NCBI RefSeq assembly: GCF_035998295.1
Contig: NZ_DASYHS010000058.1
Location: 1-44,042 of the forward strand
Direction: 5' to 3'
Origin: DASYHS01 sp035998295
GTDB taxonomy: Bacteria > Pseudomonadota > Alphaproteobacteria > Azospirillales > Azospirillaceae
Length of the DNA: 44,042 nucleotides
The notes under the pieces are model-generated. The model saw only the letters and a program-made list of their open reading frames with translations, was not told where the DNA came from and ran no database searches. The first letter of the stretch is position 1, and the number at the start of each line of letters is the position of its first letter. A program made the position numbers and the translations under genes. Positions 15,479-23,608 of this stretch are shown here, piece by piece.

Positions 15479-17179
15479 TCAGGCCGCGATCAGCTCGAAG
15501 CGGTCGACGTCGACGAGGCCGAGATCGGTGATCTTCAGGTGCGGGATCACCGGCAGCGGCAGGAAGGCGAGCTGGAGGAACGGCTCCGCGAGCGTGCAGC
15601 CCATGCCCCGCACCGCGGCGCGCAGGCCGGAGAGCGCGTGCTCCACCTCCTCGAACGCGCGGTCGCTGATCAGGCCGGCGACCGGCAGCGGCAGCTCGGC
15701 GACCACCACCCCGTCGCGCACGGCGACGAAGCCGCCCTGCAGCTCGATCAGCCGGTTGACCGCGACCGCCATGTCGGCGTCGGAGGCGCCGACCACGGCG
15801 ACGTTGTGGCTGTCGTGGCCGACGCTCGACGCGAGCGCGCCCGAGCGCAGGCCGAAGCCGCGCACGAAGCCCCGGCCGACATTGCGGTTGATGCCGTGGC
15901 GCGCCAGCACGCAGACCTTCAGCACGTCGGCCTCGGGGTCGGGCAGCCGCTCGCCGTTCCGGTACGGCAACGACATCGTCAGGTGCTCGGTCAGGATCTT
16001 GCCGGGCAGGATGCCGATCACCGGCCCGCCTGGCCCCGCGGCCGGCACGCGGAAGACCTCCGCCCCGACGGGCTCCAGCTTCACCGAGCCCAGGCCCACC
16101 GGCCGCACCGTGGGCCGGCCGGCGAAGGTTTCCGGCCCGACCCGGCGGCCGTTGCGGATCACGCCTGCGACGCGGCAGTCCTCCAGATCCTCCAGCAGGA
16201 CGATGTCGGCCCGGTAGCCCGGCGCGAGCAGGCCGCGGTCGTTCAGGCCGAAGCCGCGCGCCGCCGACCAGGTCGCGGCCCGGTAGACGGCGTCCACCGG
16301 CGCGCCGAGCGCGATCGAGCGCCGGATCAGGTGGTCGAGATGCCCTTCCTCGGCGATGTCCAGGGGATTGCGGTCGTCGGTGCAGAAGCCCAGGAACGGC
16401 GCGGTGACCGCGTCGATCACCGGGGCCAGCGCCTGCACGTCCTTCGACACGCTGCCGTCCCGGATCAGCACCTGCATGCCCTTGCGCAGCTTCTCGCGCG
16501 CCTCCTCGATCGAGGTCGTCTCATGGCAGTTGCGGATGCCGCAGGAGAGATAGGCGTTCAGCTCGCGCCCGGTCACCAGCGGGCTGTGCCCGTCGATGTG
16601 GCGGCCCTGGAAGGCCGCGAGCTTGTCCAGCACTTCCGGGTCCTTGGCCAGCACGCCGGGGAAGTTCATGAACTCCGCGAGGCCGAGCGTGCGGGGATGG
16701 TCGCGGTAGCGGTGCAGGTCCGCGGCGTCGAGCCGCGCGCCCGAGGTCTCCAGCCCGGTCGCGGGGACGCAGGAGGAGAGCTGCACGCGCAGGTCCATCG
16801 CCAGGTTGCCGGACGCCTCCAGGAAATAGTCGAGCCCGGCCGTGCCCAGCACGTTGCAGATCTCGTGCGGGTCGCAGATCGCGGTCGTCGTGCCGCGCGG
16901 CAGCACGCAGCGGTCGAACTCCTCGGGCGTGACCAGCGTGCTCTCGCAGTGGACATGGGTGTCCACGAAGCCCGGCACCGCGATCAGCCCATGGGCGTCC
17001 ACGACCGTTTCGCCATCGTAATCGTCGTAGGTGCCGACGATCCGGTCGCCGCAGACGGCGATGTCGCTCTTCGCCAGCTCGCCCGTCGCGACGTTCAGGA
17101 AACGTCCGCCCTTGACGACGAGATCGGCCCTGGTCCGCCCCAGGGCCTGATCGATCCGCCGTTCCAGCTCTTCGCGCAT
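15479..17179 (-). CDS. ade: Adenine deaminase
   Basis: The 566-residue product is an amidohydrolase-superfamily adenine deaminase (adenine to hypoxanthine and ammonia). Evidence: VDTHVHCEST (metal His pair), EFMNFPGV (bridging Glu), HIDGHSPLVTG, CGIRNCHETTS and FCTDDRNPLDI (catalytic Asp), plus the C-terminal Ade domain with VGHDSHNVAVVG and ALSGLRAAVRGMGCTLAEPF. Length fits the family. I chose the ATG at 17177-17179 (MREELERRIDQALG), since the residues encoded further upstream are unlike the family. Third gene of a probable dgcN-dgcA-ade operon, 67 bp after dgcA. Its presence next to D-glutamate genes suggests a shared nitrogen-scavenging role, by inference. Confidence 0.94.
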   Translation of the reverse strand: MREELERRIDQALGRTRADLVVKGGRFLNVATGELAKSDIAVCGDRIVGTYDDYDGETVVDAHGLIAVPGFVDTHVHCESTLVTPEEFDRCVLPRGTTTAICDPHEICNVLGTAGLDYFLEASGNLAMDLRVQLSSCVPATGLETSGARLDAADLHRYRDHPRTLGLAEFMNFPGVLAKDPEVLDKLAAFQGRHIDGHSPLVTGRELNAYLSCGIRNCHETTSIEEAREKLRKGMQVLIRDGSVSKDVQALAPVIDAVTAPFLGFCTDDRNPLDIAEEGHLDHLIRRSIALGAPVDAVYRAATWSAARGFGLNDRGLLAPGYRADIVLLEDLEDCRVAGVIRNGRRVGPETFAGRPTVRPVGLGSVKLEPVGAEVFRVPAAGPGGPVIGILPGKILTEHLTMSLPYRNGERLPDPEADVLKVCVLARHGINRNVGRGFVRGFGLRSGALASSVGHDSHNVAVVGASDADMAVAVNRLIELQGGFVAVRDGVVVAELPLPVAGLISDRAFEEVEHALSGLRAAVRGMGCTLAEPFLQLAFLPLPVIPHLKITDLGLVDVDRFELIAA

Positions 17180-17246
17180 CGAAGCCAACCGTCCCTCCGC
17201 CGCTTCCCGGGGAAAGCGTCCAGGGTAGCAGCCCCCGGGCGCGGTT

Positions 17247-18248
17247 TCACCCCCACAGGTCCGGCTCGGGCGGATACAGGGTGGCACCCTCGTAGCGCAG
17301 GGCGGGCGTCCTGTCCTGCGCCAGCAGCAGCGGCGCGTCCAGGTCGACGAAGCGCGCGCCCTGGGCGAGGAACATCGCCGGCGCCATGGCGAGAGAGGAG
17401 CCGACCATGCAGCCGATCATCAGCTCGAAGCCCGCGGCCAGCGCCTCGCGCCTGAGGTCCAGCGCCTCGGTCAGGCCGCCGGTCTTGTCGAGCTTGATGT
17501 TGATCACCTGGTACTTGCCCCGGACGCGCTCGAGGCCGGCCCGGTCGTGGCAGGACTCGTCCGCCCCGATCGGCACCGGCGAGCGGAAGCCCAGCAGCCC
17601 GTCGTCGTCCTTCTCGTGGAAGGGCTGCTCGATCATCTCGACGCCGAGATCGGCGAAAGCCGGGGCGAACGCCTCCAGATGCGCCCGCGTCCAGGCCTCG
17701 TTCGCATCGGCGATCAGCCGGGTCGAGGGAGCGGCCGCGCGCACCGCGTGCATGCGCTCCAGGTCGCCCTCGCCGCTCAGCTTCACCTTGAGCAGCGGCT
17801 TGCCGGCCGCGGCGCGCGTCGCCTCGGCCATCGCCTCGGGCGTGTCGACGCTGATCGTGTAGGCGGTGACGACCGGCTCGGGCGGCGCGTCCAGCCCGGC
17901 GAGCTGCCAGACCGGCACGCCGGTCAGCTTCGCCTCCAGGTCCCACAGCGCGCAGTCCACGGCGTTGCGCGCGGCTCCCGGCGGTATCGCCCGGCGCAAC
18001 GCCTCGCGGTCCAGCCCGGCGGCGACCGCGTCCGCCATGGCGGCGATGTCGGCCATCACCTGCTCGACGCTCTCGCCGTAGCGCGGATAGGGCACGCATT
18101 CGCCCCGGCCGGTCACCGACCCGTCGGCGATCTCCGCCACGACGGTGTTCGCGACGGTGCGCGCCCCGCGCGAGATGCGGAAGACGCCGCGGATCGGGAA
18201 GGACTCGTGCCGGACGGCCAGCGTCCGTTTCGCCTCCGGAATGGTCAT
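17247..18248 (-). CDS. dgcA: Enolase-superfamily racemase, DgcA type (N-acetyl-D-glutamate racemase)
   Basis: A 333-residue muconate-lactonizing-group enolase-superfamily enzyme. The catalytic set is complete: LLKVKLSG (KxK), LIADANEAW (Asp), MIEQPF (Glu), IGADESCH (Asp) and INIKLDKTGGLTEAL (Lys). By sequence it would often be called a dipeptide (L-Ala-D/L-Glu) epimerase. Because it lies 7 bp after a DUF1611 gene, it fits DgcA of the DgcN-DgcA pathway, which converts N-acetyl-D-glutamate to N-acetyl-L-glutamate after DgcN acetylates D-glutamate. That assignment is from conserved pairing. A role on murein dipeptides cannot be excluded. Confidence 0.88.
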   Translation of the reverse strand: MTIPEAKRTLAVRHESFPIRGVFRISRGARTVANTVVAEIADGSVTGRGECVPYPRYGESVEQVMADIAAMADAVAAGLDREALRRAIPPGAARNAVDCALWDLEAKLTGVPVWQLAGLDAPPEPVVTAYTISVDTPEAMAEATRAAAGKPLLKVKLSGEGDLERMHAVRAAAPSTRLIADANEAWTRAHLEAFAPAFADLGVEMIEQPFHEKDDDGLLGFRSPVPIGADESCHDRAGLERVRGKYQVINIKLDKTGGLTEALDLRREALAAGFELMIGCMVGSSLAMAPAMFLAQGARFVDLDAPLLLAQDRTPALRYEGATLYPPEPDLWG

Positions 18249-18255
18249 GGCCGGC

Positions 18256-19299
18256 TCAGCGCAGGATGTCGACGATCGGGCCGACGCCGGTGCGTACCGG
18301 GTCGACGCAGGGCATCGAGAACTCGTCGGACACCCGTTTCATCATGTCGAGCGCGCCGGCCTCGTCGAGGGCGGAGGTGTTGAAGGCGAAGCCGATCACC
18401 CTGGCCGCGGGGTTGGTCAGGCGGGCGGCCCGTTCGTGCGCCTCGATGCAGGTCCGCAGGTCGGGGACCTTGCGGTTGGGCAGGCCGCGCATGTGGGGGC
18501 GCATGGGCTCGTGGCACATCACCATCGCGTCGGGCTGGCTGCCGTGGACGAGGCCGAGCGTGACGCCGCCATAGCTGGGGTGCAGCACCGAGGCCTGCCC
18601 CTCGACGACGTCCCAGTGGTCGGGATCGTTGGCGGGGCAGAGATACTCGACCGCTCCCGAAATGAAGTCCGAGACGACGGCGTCGATCGCCACGCCGTCG
18701 CCCGCGATCAGGATGCCGGTCTGGCCGGTGGCGCGGAAATCGGCCTTCATGCCGCGCGCGCGCATCTCCTTCTCGATCGCGAGCGCCGTGAACATCTTGC
18801 CGATCGAGCAGTCGGTGCCGACGGCCAGCAGGCGCTTGCCCGGCCGCTTCTCGCCGGTGCCGATCTCGAAGCTGCGGGTGGGATGCCGGACGTCGGAGAT
18901 GCGCCGCCCCAGCGCCCGTGCCTTGTCGCGCACGGCGGGGATGTCGGCGACCTTGCCGTGCAGGCCGCTGGCGACGTCCATGCCGAGGTCGAGCGCCGCC
19001 AGGATCGTCTCGATCCAGGCCTCGGAGATCCGCCCGCCGCGGTTGGCGACGCCGATGATCAGCGTCTTCGCCCCAGCCGCGGCCGCCTCCTCCAGCGTCC
19101 GGTCGGGCAGGCCGACATCGGCCACGCAGCCCGGCAGGCGGAACTGGCCGACGCACCACTCGCGCCGCCAGCGCGCGACCCCGTCCGCGACCTTCGCGGC
19201 CAACTGGTCCGGCGCGTCGCCGAGGAAGAGCAGGTAGGGATGCGCGATCGACAAGGCCGTCTCCGTGGGTTCGGGGTCTCTCGCGCGCAGTCTAGTCAT
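18256..19299 (-). CDS. dgcN: DUF1611 protein, DgcN type (D-glutamate N-acetyltransferase)
   Basis: The 347-residue DUF1611 protein has an N-terminal Rossmann-like domain beginning HPYLLFLGDAPDQLAAK and a P-loop-like C-terminal domain with LLAVGTDCSIGKMFTALAIE, then RATGQTGILIAGDGVAID and GVTLGLVHGSQPDAMVMCHEP. DgcN proteins have been reported to N-acetylate D-glutamate as the first step of its catabolism, with DgcA (next gene) racemising the product. The ATG at 19297-19299 has no Shine-Dalgarno; an in-frame TTG at 19252-19254 has GGAG about 7 nt before it and would put the start 3 residues before HPYLLFLG, as is usual, so the true start may be there. Promoter not identified. Confidence 0.88.
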   Translation of the reverse strand: MTRLRARDPEPTETALSIAHPYLLFLGDAPDQLAAKVADGVARWRREWCVGQFRLPGCVADVGLPDRTLEEAAAAGAKTLIIGVANRGGRISEAWIETILAALDLGMDVASGLHGKVADIPAVRDKARALGRRISDVRHPTRSFEIGTGEKRPGKRLLAVGTDCSIGKMFTALAIEKEMRARGMKADFRATGQTGILIAGDGVAIDAVVSDFISGAVEYLCPANDPDHWDVVEGQASVLHPSYGGVTLGLVHGSQPDAMVMCHEPMRPHMRGLPNRKVPDLRTCIEAHERAARLTNPAARVIGFAFNTSALDEAGALDMMKRVSDEFSMPCVDPVRTGVGPIVDILR

Positions 19300-20161
19300 T
19301 TGCCGGGCGCGCGCCAGGGGTTGCTCACGACCGTTTCCGGAAAACGAGCCCGTAACCTACCGGTGGCGACCCTTCGAACATTGGCTCGGACGGCAGGCAA
19401 CGTGACGACGATGTGCTCGCAGTCGGCGGGATACGCGCAGCGCGGCGCGCATCCGCAATTTTAAGTAAACACAAAGCGCCATCAACATTTCCGACAAGAA
19501 AGCTACATGCGACGGCAGTAAATATTCTTGACGGACGGCGAAATGTCCCGCCAGATGTCGCAATAGCGGATGCACTCTCTTCCCGAACCTGCATGCCGCT
19601 GCATCAACGGGCAACCGCCATAGTCCTGGCGCAGGGTGCACGAATGAGCCAGTTTCGAACCTGCTTGCCTAACATGGTACCCGCATGTCTCGCGCCCGCT
19701 TCTCCACGATCGCATCCAGATCATCGCGCACCTCAGAACACCTGTTGTGGCGATCAAAGGCCGTTCTAAAATGACAGCTGCTTCAATCACCGCTCAGCCG
19801 AACTTTCAGGCATTTCAAAAAATCATGAATAATACTGAGAACTACCGGATCTGAGGCGGAAATAATATTGGGAAACCCTACCCCCGACATTGCCTTCGCC
19901 TCTTACCCGGCCGGTGCGGACTTCTGGTCGGGGCGCTTCGAAGACCCCCTCGGTTATCGAGAGCTTTCGACTTACGATATGCTGGGCTCACCTTCTCCGA
20001 GCCGGCAATCGAAAATCGACACGATGTCTCCGCTCTCCACCACTCTCGAAAAGGACGCACGAATCAAGTAATTTCAAATAACGAGCTTTGATGTGAACTG
20101 GAATTCACCCAAGAAAATTTCGTTTTTCGCGCTTCCTGCTTCTCCAACGGGCAAACCCATC
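19300..20161. other. Gene-poor, lower-GC stretch
   Basis: Base composition falls clearly below the rest of the window, with AT-rich runs such as 19451-19500 and 19810-19875. Short ORFs occur in several frames (for example 19413-19769 and 19868-20071) but none has a ribosome site, domain or codon bias. One minus-strand frame ending at about 19674 reads as a plausible protein C-terminus (DDLDAIVEKRARDM) without an intact start, perhaps a decayed gene. I see no transposase signature or flanking repeat. Confidence 0.5.
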
Positions 20162-20800
20162 ATGACCTTCAGCCTCTGGTCCATCTTTGCCGCATCCTAT
20201 CTCGTCACGACGCTCTCGCCGGGTCCGAACGTACTCCTGGTGCTCAACCAAGCGCTAAAATACGGCTGGAGAAGCATCTACGTGACGATCCTCGGCAATC
20301 TTTTTTGCCAGCTTCTCATCATTGCAGCGATTGCCTTGGGCATCGGAGCGCTCGTTGCAAGGAATCCCTACCTTTACGAGATCATGAAAATGATCGGGGG
20401 CACCTACCTGATATACTATGGGATGCGCATTCTCTATCGGCTCGTGCGCGGCGAAAACGGAAATTTGCCGTTGCCCCTCGACGGAACACAAGTACGCGAG
20501 CAGCAAACTTTCGTCGCCGGCTTTCGGGAAGCTTTTTTTGTTTCGGCCAGCAATCCCAAGACTGTCATCTTCCTCTCGGCTTTCCTTCCGCAGTTCGTTG
20601 ACAGTCAACGCTCCATCCCGCTGCAGTTTGCCATCATGTTCGTGACTATCGCCCTGATCGTAGCGAGCATACATACCCTCTATGCGCTTTCCGCGTCGGA
20701 GCTGAAGAGACGCATCGTCAATCGGCGCACGAACCAAGCTCTCTCCGTCGTCACGGGTGCGCTCTTTGCCGTTCTGGGCATCGGCATCGTCGTCAGCTAA
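20162..20800 (+). CDS. LysE/RhtB-family amino-acid exporter (lower-GC copy)
   Basis: The 212-residue inner-membrane protein has six hydrophobic segments typical of LysE/RhtB exporters and the signature SPGPNVLLVLNQALKYGW in the first loop. ASNPKTVIFLSAFLPQFVD follows in the middle, and the C-terminal segment is LSVVTGALFAVLGIGIVVS. The family expels amino acids or their derivatives; the substrate is unknown. I use the ATG at 20162, which starts directly before TM1. A GTG at 20093 would add 23 residues of doubtful origin. Codon use is clearly less GC-biased than in its neighbours and the gene lies in a low-GC patch, both suggesting horizontal transfer. Confidence 0.88.
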   Translation: MTFSLWSIFAASYLVTTLSPGPNVLLVLNQALKYGWRSIYVTILGNLFCQLLIIAAIALGIGALVARNPYLYEIMKMIGGTYLIYYGMRILYRLVRGENGNLPLPLDGTQVREQQTFVAGFREAFFVSASNPKTVIFLSAFLPQFVDSQRSIPLQFAIMFVTIALIVASIHTLYALSASELKRRIVNRRTNQALSVVTGALFAVLGIGIVVS

Positions 20801-20836
20801 AAATCATGAACGAAATGCACGCGTCTTCCGCCTCCC

Positions 20837-20965
20837 ATGGCAGCGGACAAGTACCGAAGATCCGGGTTGACGGCGCTGCTGATCGTCGCCGCCGGGCTCG
20901 TATCAATCCACCTGGGGTACTTTACAGGTATAATATCCCGCCCGGCTCATCCGTTGAGCAGCTGA
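20837..20965 (+). CDS. Possible 42-residue single-pass membrane protein
   Basis: ATG at 20837 opens 42 codons: a basic start (MAADKYRRSG), one strongly hydrophobic helix (LTALLIVAAGLVSIHLGYF) and a short tail ending in TGA at 20963-20965. Charge distribution is right for an N-in membrane protein. It could be a genuine small protein or the remaining N-terminus of a gene cut off by rearrangement at the edge of the low-GC patch. No clear ribosome site. Confidence 0.3.
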   Translation: MAADKYRRSGLTALLIVAAGLVSIHLGYFTGIISRPAHPLSS

Positions 20966-21092
20966 CATGTGACCCCCATCGAGAGGACCAGGGCTCGTCA
21001 CCCGGACCTGCCTGCGGGAGGGGATGGATGCCGGTTGCAACCAGGCCGCGGCGGGAGTATCGAGGACTGCGGAACGACCGAGGCCACCACCC

Positions 21093-21749
21093 GTGCCCAA
21101 CCTGCCGACTTTCCTGACCTTCTACGCCGCGGTGCTGGCCTTGCAGCTCGCCCCGGGGCCGGACATGGCGCTCGTGATCGCCCGCGGGGTCGGCCAGGGC
21201 CGGCGCACGGCGTTCCTGTCGGCCGTCGGCATGACCGCGCTCGCCGGCATGGTCCAGCTTCCCCTGCTGGCGTTCGGCGTCGCCTCCCTCGTGCAGGCGT
21301 CGCCCCTCGCCTTCGATCTGCTGCGCTGGACGGGCGCCGCCTACCTGGCCTGGCTCGGCGTCCGGCTCCTCCTGCGCGCGGGCCGGCACCGCGTCGCGGC
21401 GGCGGGGACGGCATCCCGGGTGTCGGACGCGGCGGCGCTGCGCGAAGGCATGATCAGCAACCTCGCGAACCCCAAGCCCATGGTGTTCATGCTCGCCTTC
21501 CTGCCGCAGTTCGTCGACCCCGCGAACGGCTGGCCGGTGACGGCGCAGATGCTCGCCCTCGGCGCGGTGCAGAAGGCGTCCGGCCTCGTGATCCTGGGCT
21601 CGATCGCGCTCGGCGTCGGGACGCTCGGCGGCTGGCTGGCGCGCCGCCCGGGCCTGCTCGCCTGGCAGGAGCGTCTGGCCGGCCTCGCGATGATGGTCCT
21701 CGGCCTGCACCTCGCCCTCACGGGCGACGGGCGGTCCGTCCGCTCCTGA
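21093..21749 (+). CDS. LysE/RhtB-family exporter (native-GC copy)
   Basis: A 218-residue LysE-family translocator with LAPGPDMALVIARGVGQG in the N-terminal signature, NLANPKPMVFMLAFLPQFVDP in the centre and about six membrane segments. I use the GTG at 21093 (MPNLPTFLTFYAAVL), which places TM1 near the N-terminus; the longer frame from 21024 adds a Pro/Arg-rich segment unlike the family. Codon use is native, in contrast to the LysE gene 300 bp upstream, so the two are not a recent tandem duplication. Substrate unknown. The TauE/SafE gene follows after 52 bp. Confidence 0.88.
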   Translation: MPNLPTFLTFYAAVLALQLAPGPDMALVIARGVGQGRRTAFLSAVGMTALAGMVQLPLLAFGVASLVQASPLAFDLLRWTGAAYLAWLGVRLLLRAGRHRVAAAGTASRVSDAAALREGMISNLANPKPMVFMLAFLPQFVDPANGWPVTAQMLALGAVQKASGLVILGSIALGVGTLGGWLARRPGLLAWQERLAGLAMMVLGLHLALTGDGRSVRS

Positions 21750-21801
21750 ACCCCTGCCCCCAGGCCAGTTCCCGGGCCCGCCCCCAGGAGAGACCGCCGC
21801 A

Positions 21802-22542
21802 GTGCTCCCGATCCTGCTGGTCATCGTCGGTGCGGCAGCGGCCGGCTTCGTGCAGGGGCTCTCCGGCTTCGCCTTCGGGCTCGTGGCGATGGCGTTCTGG
21901 GTCTGGGCCGTCCCGCCCCAGCTCCTGGGCCCCATGGTCGTCTTCGGTTCCCTGGTCGGGCAGCTGATCGGGATGGGGAAGGTCCGGCGCGGCTTCGATC
22001 TGGCCCGCGCGTCGCCCTTCATCCTCGGCGGCATGGCGGGCATCCCGCTGGGCGTGGCGATCCTGGGCTACATCGACCCGGACTGGTTCAAGTTCTGCGT
22101 CGGGCTGCTGCTCGTCGTCTATTGCCCGGTCATGCTCTTCATGTCGGGATTGCCGCACATTTCGGCGGGCGGGCGCGTGGCCGACGGTCTCGTCGGCGCC
22201 ATCGGCGGCGTCATGGGCGGGCTGGGCGGGCTGACCGGACCGGCTCCGACCCTGTGGTGCAGCCTGCGCGGCTGGCCGAAGGACCAGCAGCGCGCGGTGT
22301 TCCAATCCTTCAACCTGACCATGCACGTGCTGACCCTGGCCGCCTACGCCGCGGCAGGCATGCTGACGGCGCAGGCGGGGCACATGTTCCTGATCGTCGC
22401 GTCGGCGATGGTCGTTCCGACATTGGCCGGGGCCTGGCTCTACGGCAAGGCGGACGACCGGCAGTTCCGGACGCTCGTCCTCGCCCTGCTGGGTGCTTCG
22501 GGCCTGGCGATGCTGGCGGCGGCGCTGCCCGGGATCGCCTGA
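21802..22542 (+). CDS. TauE/SafE-family sulfite/organic anion permease
   Basis: The 246-residue protein has the two-fold repeated topology of TauE/SafE (TSUP) proteins, about eight membrane helices, with GFVQGLSGFAFGLVAMAFW as the first-half signature and GAIGGVMGGLGGLTGPAPTLW as the second-half one. Family members export sulfite, sulfoacetate or other anions; the actual substrate cannot be deduced. The start is a GTG at 21802 preceded by AGGAGAG. Possibly co-transcribed with the upstream LysE gene. It converges on the MAPEG gene. Confidence 0.88.
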   Translation: MLPILLVIVGAAAAGFVQGLSGFAFGLVAMAFWVWAVPPQLLGPMVVFGSLVGQLIGMGKVRRGFDLARASPFILGGMAGIPLGVAILGYIDPDWFKFCVGLLLVVYCPVMLFMSGLPHISAGGRVADGLVGAIGGVMGGLGGLTGPAPTLWCSLRGWPKDQQRAVFQSFNLTMHVLTLAAYAAAGMLTAQAGHMFLIVASAMVVPTLAGAWLYGKADDRQFRTLVLALLGASGLAMLAAALPGIA

Positions 22543-22558
22543 GCCGCTGCCCGTCGGA

Positions 22559-22930
22559 TCAGAGCAACGCCGCCAGGACGAGGACGATGCCCGCCGTGGC
22601 CACGTTCCAGACCAGCGACCGGACGACCGGTATGCCGGAGGCGTAGGCGAACAGGTATGCCACGCGGCCCCAGAAATAGAGCTGCGCGCCCCAGGCCGTC
22701 ATCCAGCCCTGCCGGTCCGCGGCATGGGCGATCAGGATGGCGGCCGCGAACAGGGGGAACGTCTCCAGGAAGTTCCGCAGGGCGCGCTCGAACCGCCCGG
22801 CGACGCCCTGGAGCGGGGGAACCGGTTCGTCCCTGGCGCTCGCGGCCCAGCGGTAGCCCCGCTGCCGGCTCACCGTATGCGCGCTGAGGATGATGTGGAC
22901 CAGCCCGAGCACGACGCCCAGGGCCAGCAT
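22559..22930 (-). CDS. MAPEG-family membrane protein
   Basis: The 123-residue protein has four hydrophobic segments and the MAPEG pattern: GRFERALRNFLETFPLFAAAIL in the second helix region and WGAQLYFWGRVAYLFAYASGIP towards the end. Eukaryotic members handle glutathione and eicosanoids; bacterial members' function is mostly unknown. The TMs begin at the first residues (MLALGVVLGLVHIIL), so the ATG/CAT at 22928-22930 fits. It stands alone on the minus strand. Confidence 0.88.
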   Translation of the reverse strand: MLALGVVLGLVHIILSAHTVSRQRGYRWAASARDEPVPPLQGVAGRFERALRNFLETFPLFAAAILIAHAADRQGWMTAWGAQLYFWGRVAYLFAYASGIPVVRSLVWNVATAGIVLVLAALL

Positions 22931-23071
22931 TCGAAGTTCGGTGTCGATGGCGCCGCCCGGCCGTCCGGCCGCCCCTTCGTCAAGTTACGACTGGCGGTCA
23001 GCTTTAGCCGCATGTCCGTCGGGAAGCAACTTCCGCGCGGCAGCCGGGTGCCCGTCTTCTCACGCCGCTCC

Positions 23072-23455
23072 TCACGCCGCCGCGACGGCCTCGATCTCGA
23101 TCAGCCAGGCCTCGTCGAAGATGCCGGCCACGACGACCGTCAGCGCCGGCTCCCGCCCGGCCAGCACCTCGTTGCGCACCGCGCGGTTGACCATGGCATG
23201 GCTCCGGTCGGCGAGATAGGTCCTGTGCATCACCAGATTGTCCAGGGACATGCCCGCCGCCGCGAGCTGCGCCTCGACGTTCCGCCACGCGAGCCGGCAT
23301 TGCGCCTCGAAGCCCTCCGGCACGGTGCCGTCGGCGGCGACTGGGGTCTGGCCGCTGACGAAGAGCAGGCGTTCGTGGCCGCGGACCTCCAGCGCCTGCG
23401 AATAACCCGTGGTCGGCACCGGCGCCGCCTCGGCGTTGATGCGGGTGATCTTCAT
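23072..23455 (-). CDS. RidA/YjgF family protein, probably without deaminase arginine
   Basis: The 127-residue product has the chorismate-mutase-like RidA fold: YSQALEVRGHERLLFVSGQTPVAADG at the N-terminal half and a C-terminal strand LIEIEAVAA. Classical RidA uses an Arg (P-A/S-R-S/T motif) to hydrolyse enamine/imine intermediates; here the matching segment reads EPALTVV, with Leu in place of that Arg. It therefore probably belongs to a Rid subgroup with another, unknown activity. The ATG at 23453-23455 is divergent to a short LysR regulator, whose target it may be. Confidence 0.88.
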   Translation of the reverse strand: MKITRINAEAAPVPTTGYSQALEVRGHERLLFVSGQTPVAADGTVPEGFEAQCRLAWRNVEAQLAAAGMSLDNLVMHRTYLADRSHAMVNRAVRNEVLAGREPALTVVVAGIFDEAWLIEIEAVAAA

Positions 23456-23469
23456 GCGAGCCTCCATCG

Positions 23470-23505
23470 TTGGTACTGGCATTGGTACTGGCATTGGTAC
23501 CGGCC
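23470..23505. repeat. 12-bp tandem repeat, three copies
   Basis: TTGGTACTGGCA occurs at 23470-23481 and 23482-23493, and a third copy TTGGTACCGGCC at 23494-23505 differs by two bases. It begins 15 bp upstream of the ridA-like start, in the divergent promoter region, where changes in copy number would move promoter or operator spacing. Confidence 0.85.
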
Positions 23506-23558
23506 GGTTTCTGCGCCCGCGCCCGCCGCGGCTCAAACGATTGTTTCTCGACACCGGG

Positions 23559-23573
23559 AATAGATTTTCTATT
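23559..23573. promoter_or_regulatory. Inverted repeat, candidate LysR operator
   Basis: AATAGA-TTT-TCTATT is a perfect 6-bp inverted repeat in an otherwise GC-rich region, 36 bp before the LysR start and about 100 bp before the divergent ridA-like gene. Its symmetry and place suggest an operator for the adjacent regulator. No footprint data. Confidence 0.4.
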
Positions 23574-23608
23574 GTCAGTACCCGGCCCAGCCGTGGAAGG
23601 GAGTACCT

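Noticed and set aside
19413..19769. 118-codon ORF in the low-GC gap
   Set aside because: No ribosome site, no codon bias and no recognisable domain. It overlaps equally long ORFs on the other strand.
19325..19790. Possible transposase or integrase remnant
   Set aside because: No DDE, HTH or tyrosine-recombinase motif and no terminal inverted repeats were found. Only a short plausible C-terminal tail is visible.
20925..20945. TATAAT as a promoter for the second LysE gene
   Set aside because: The -10 hexamer is perfect, but no -35 box lies 16-18 bp upstream and the gene starts about 150 bp later.
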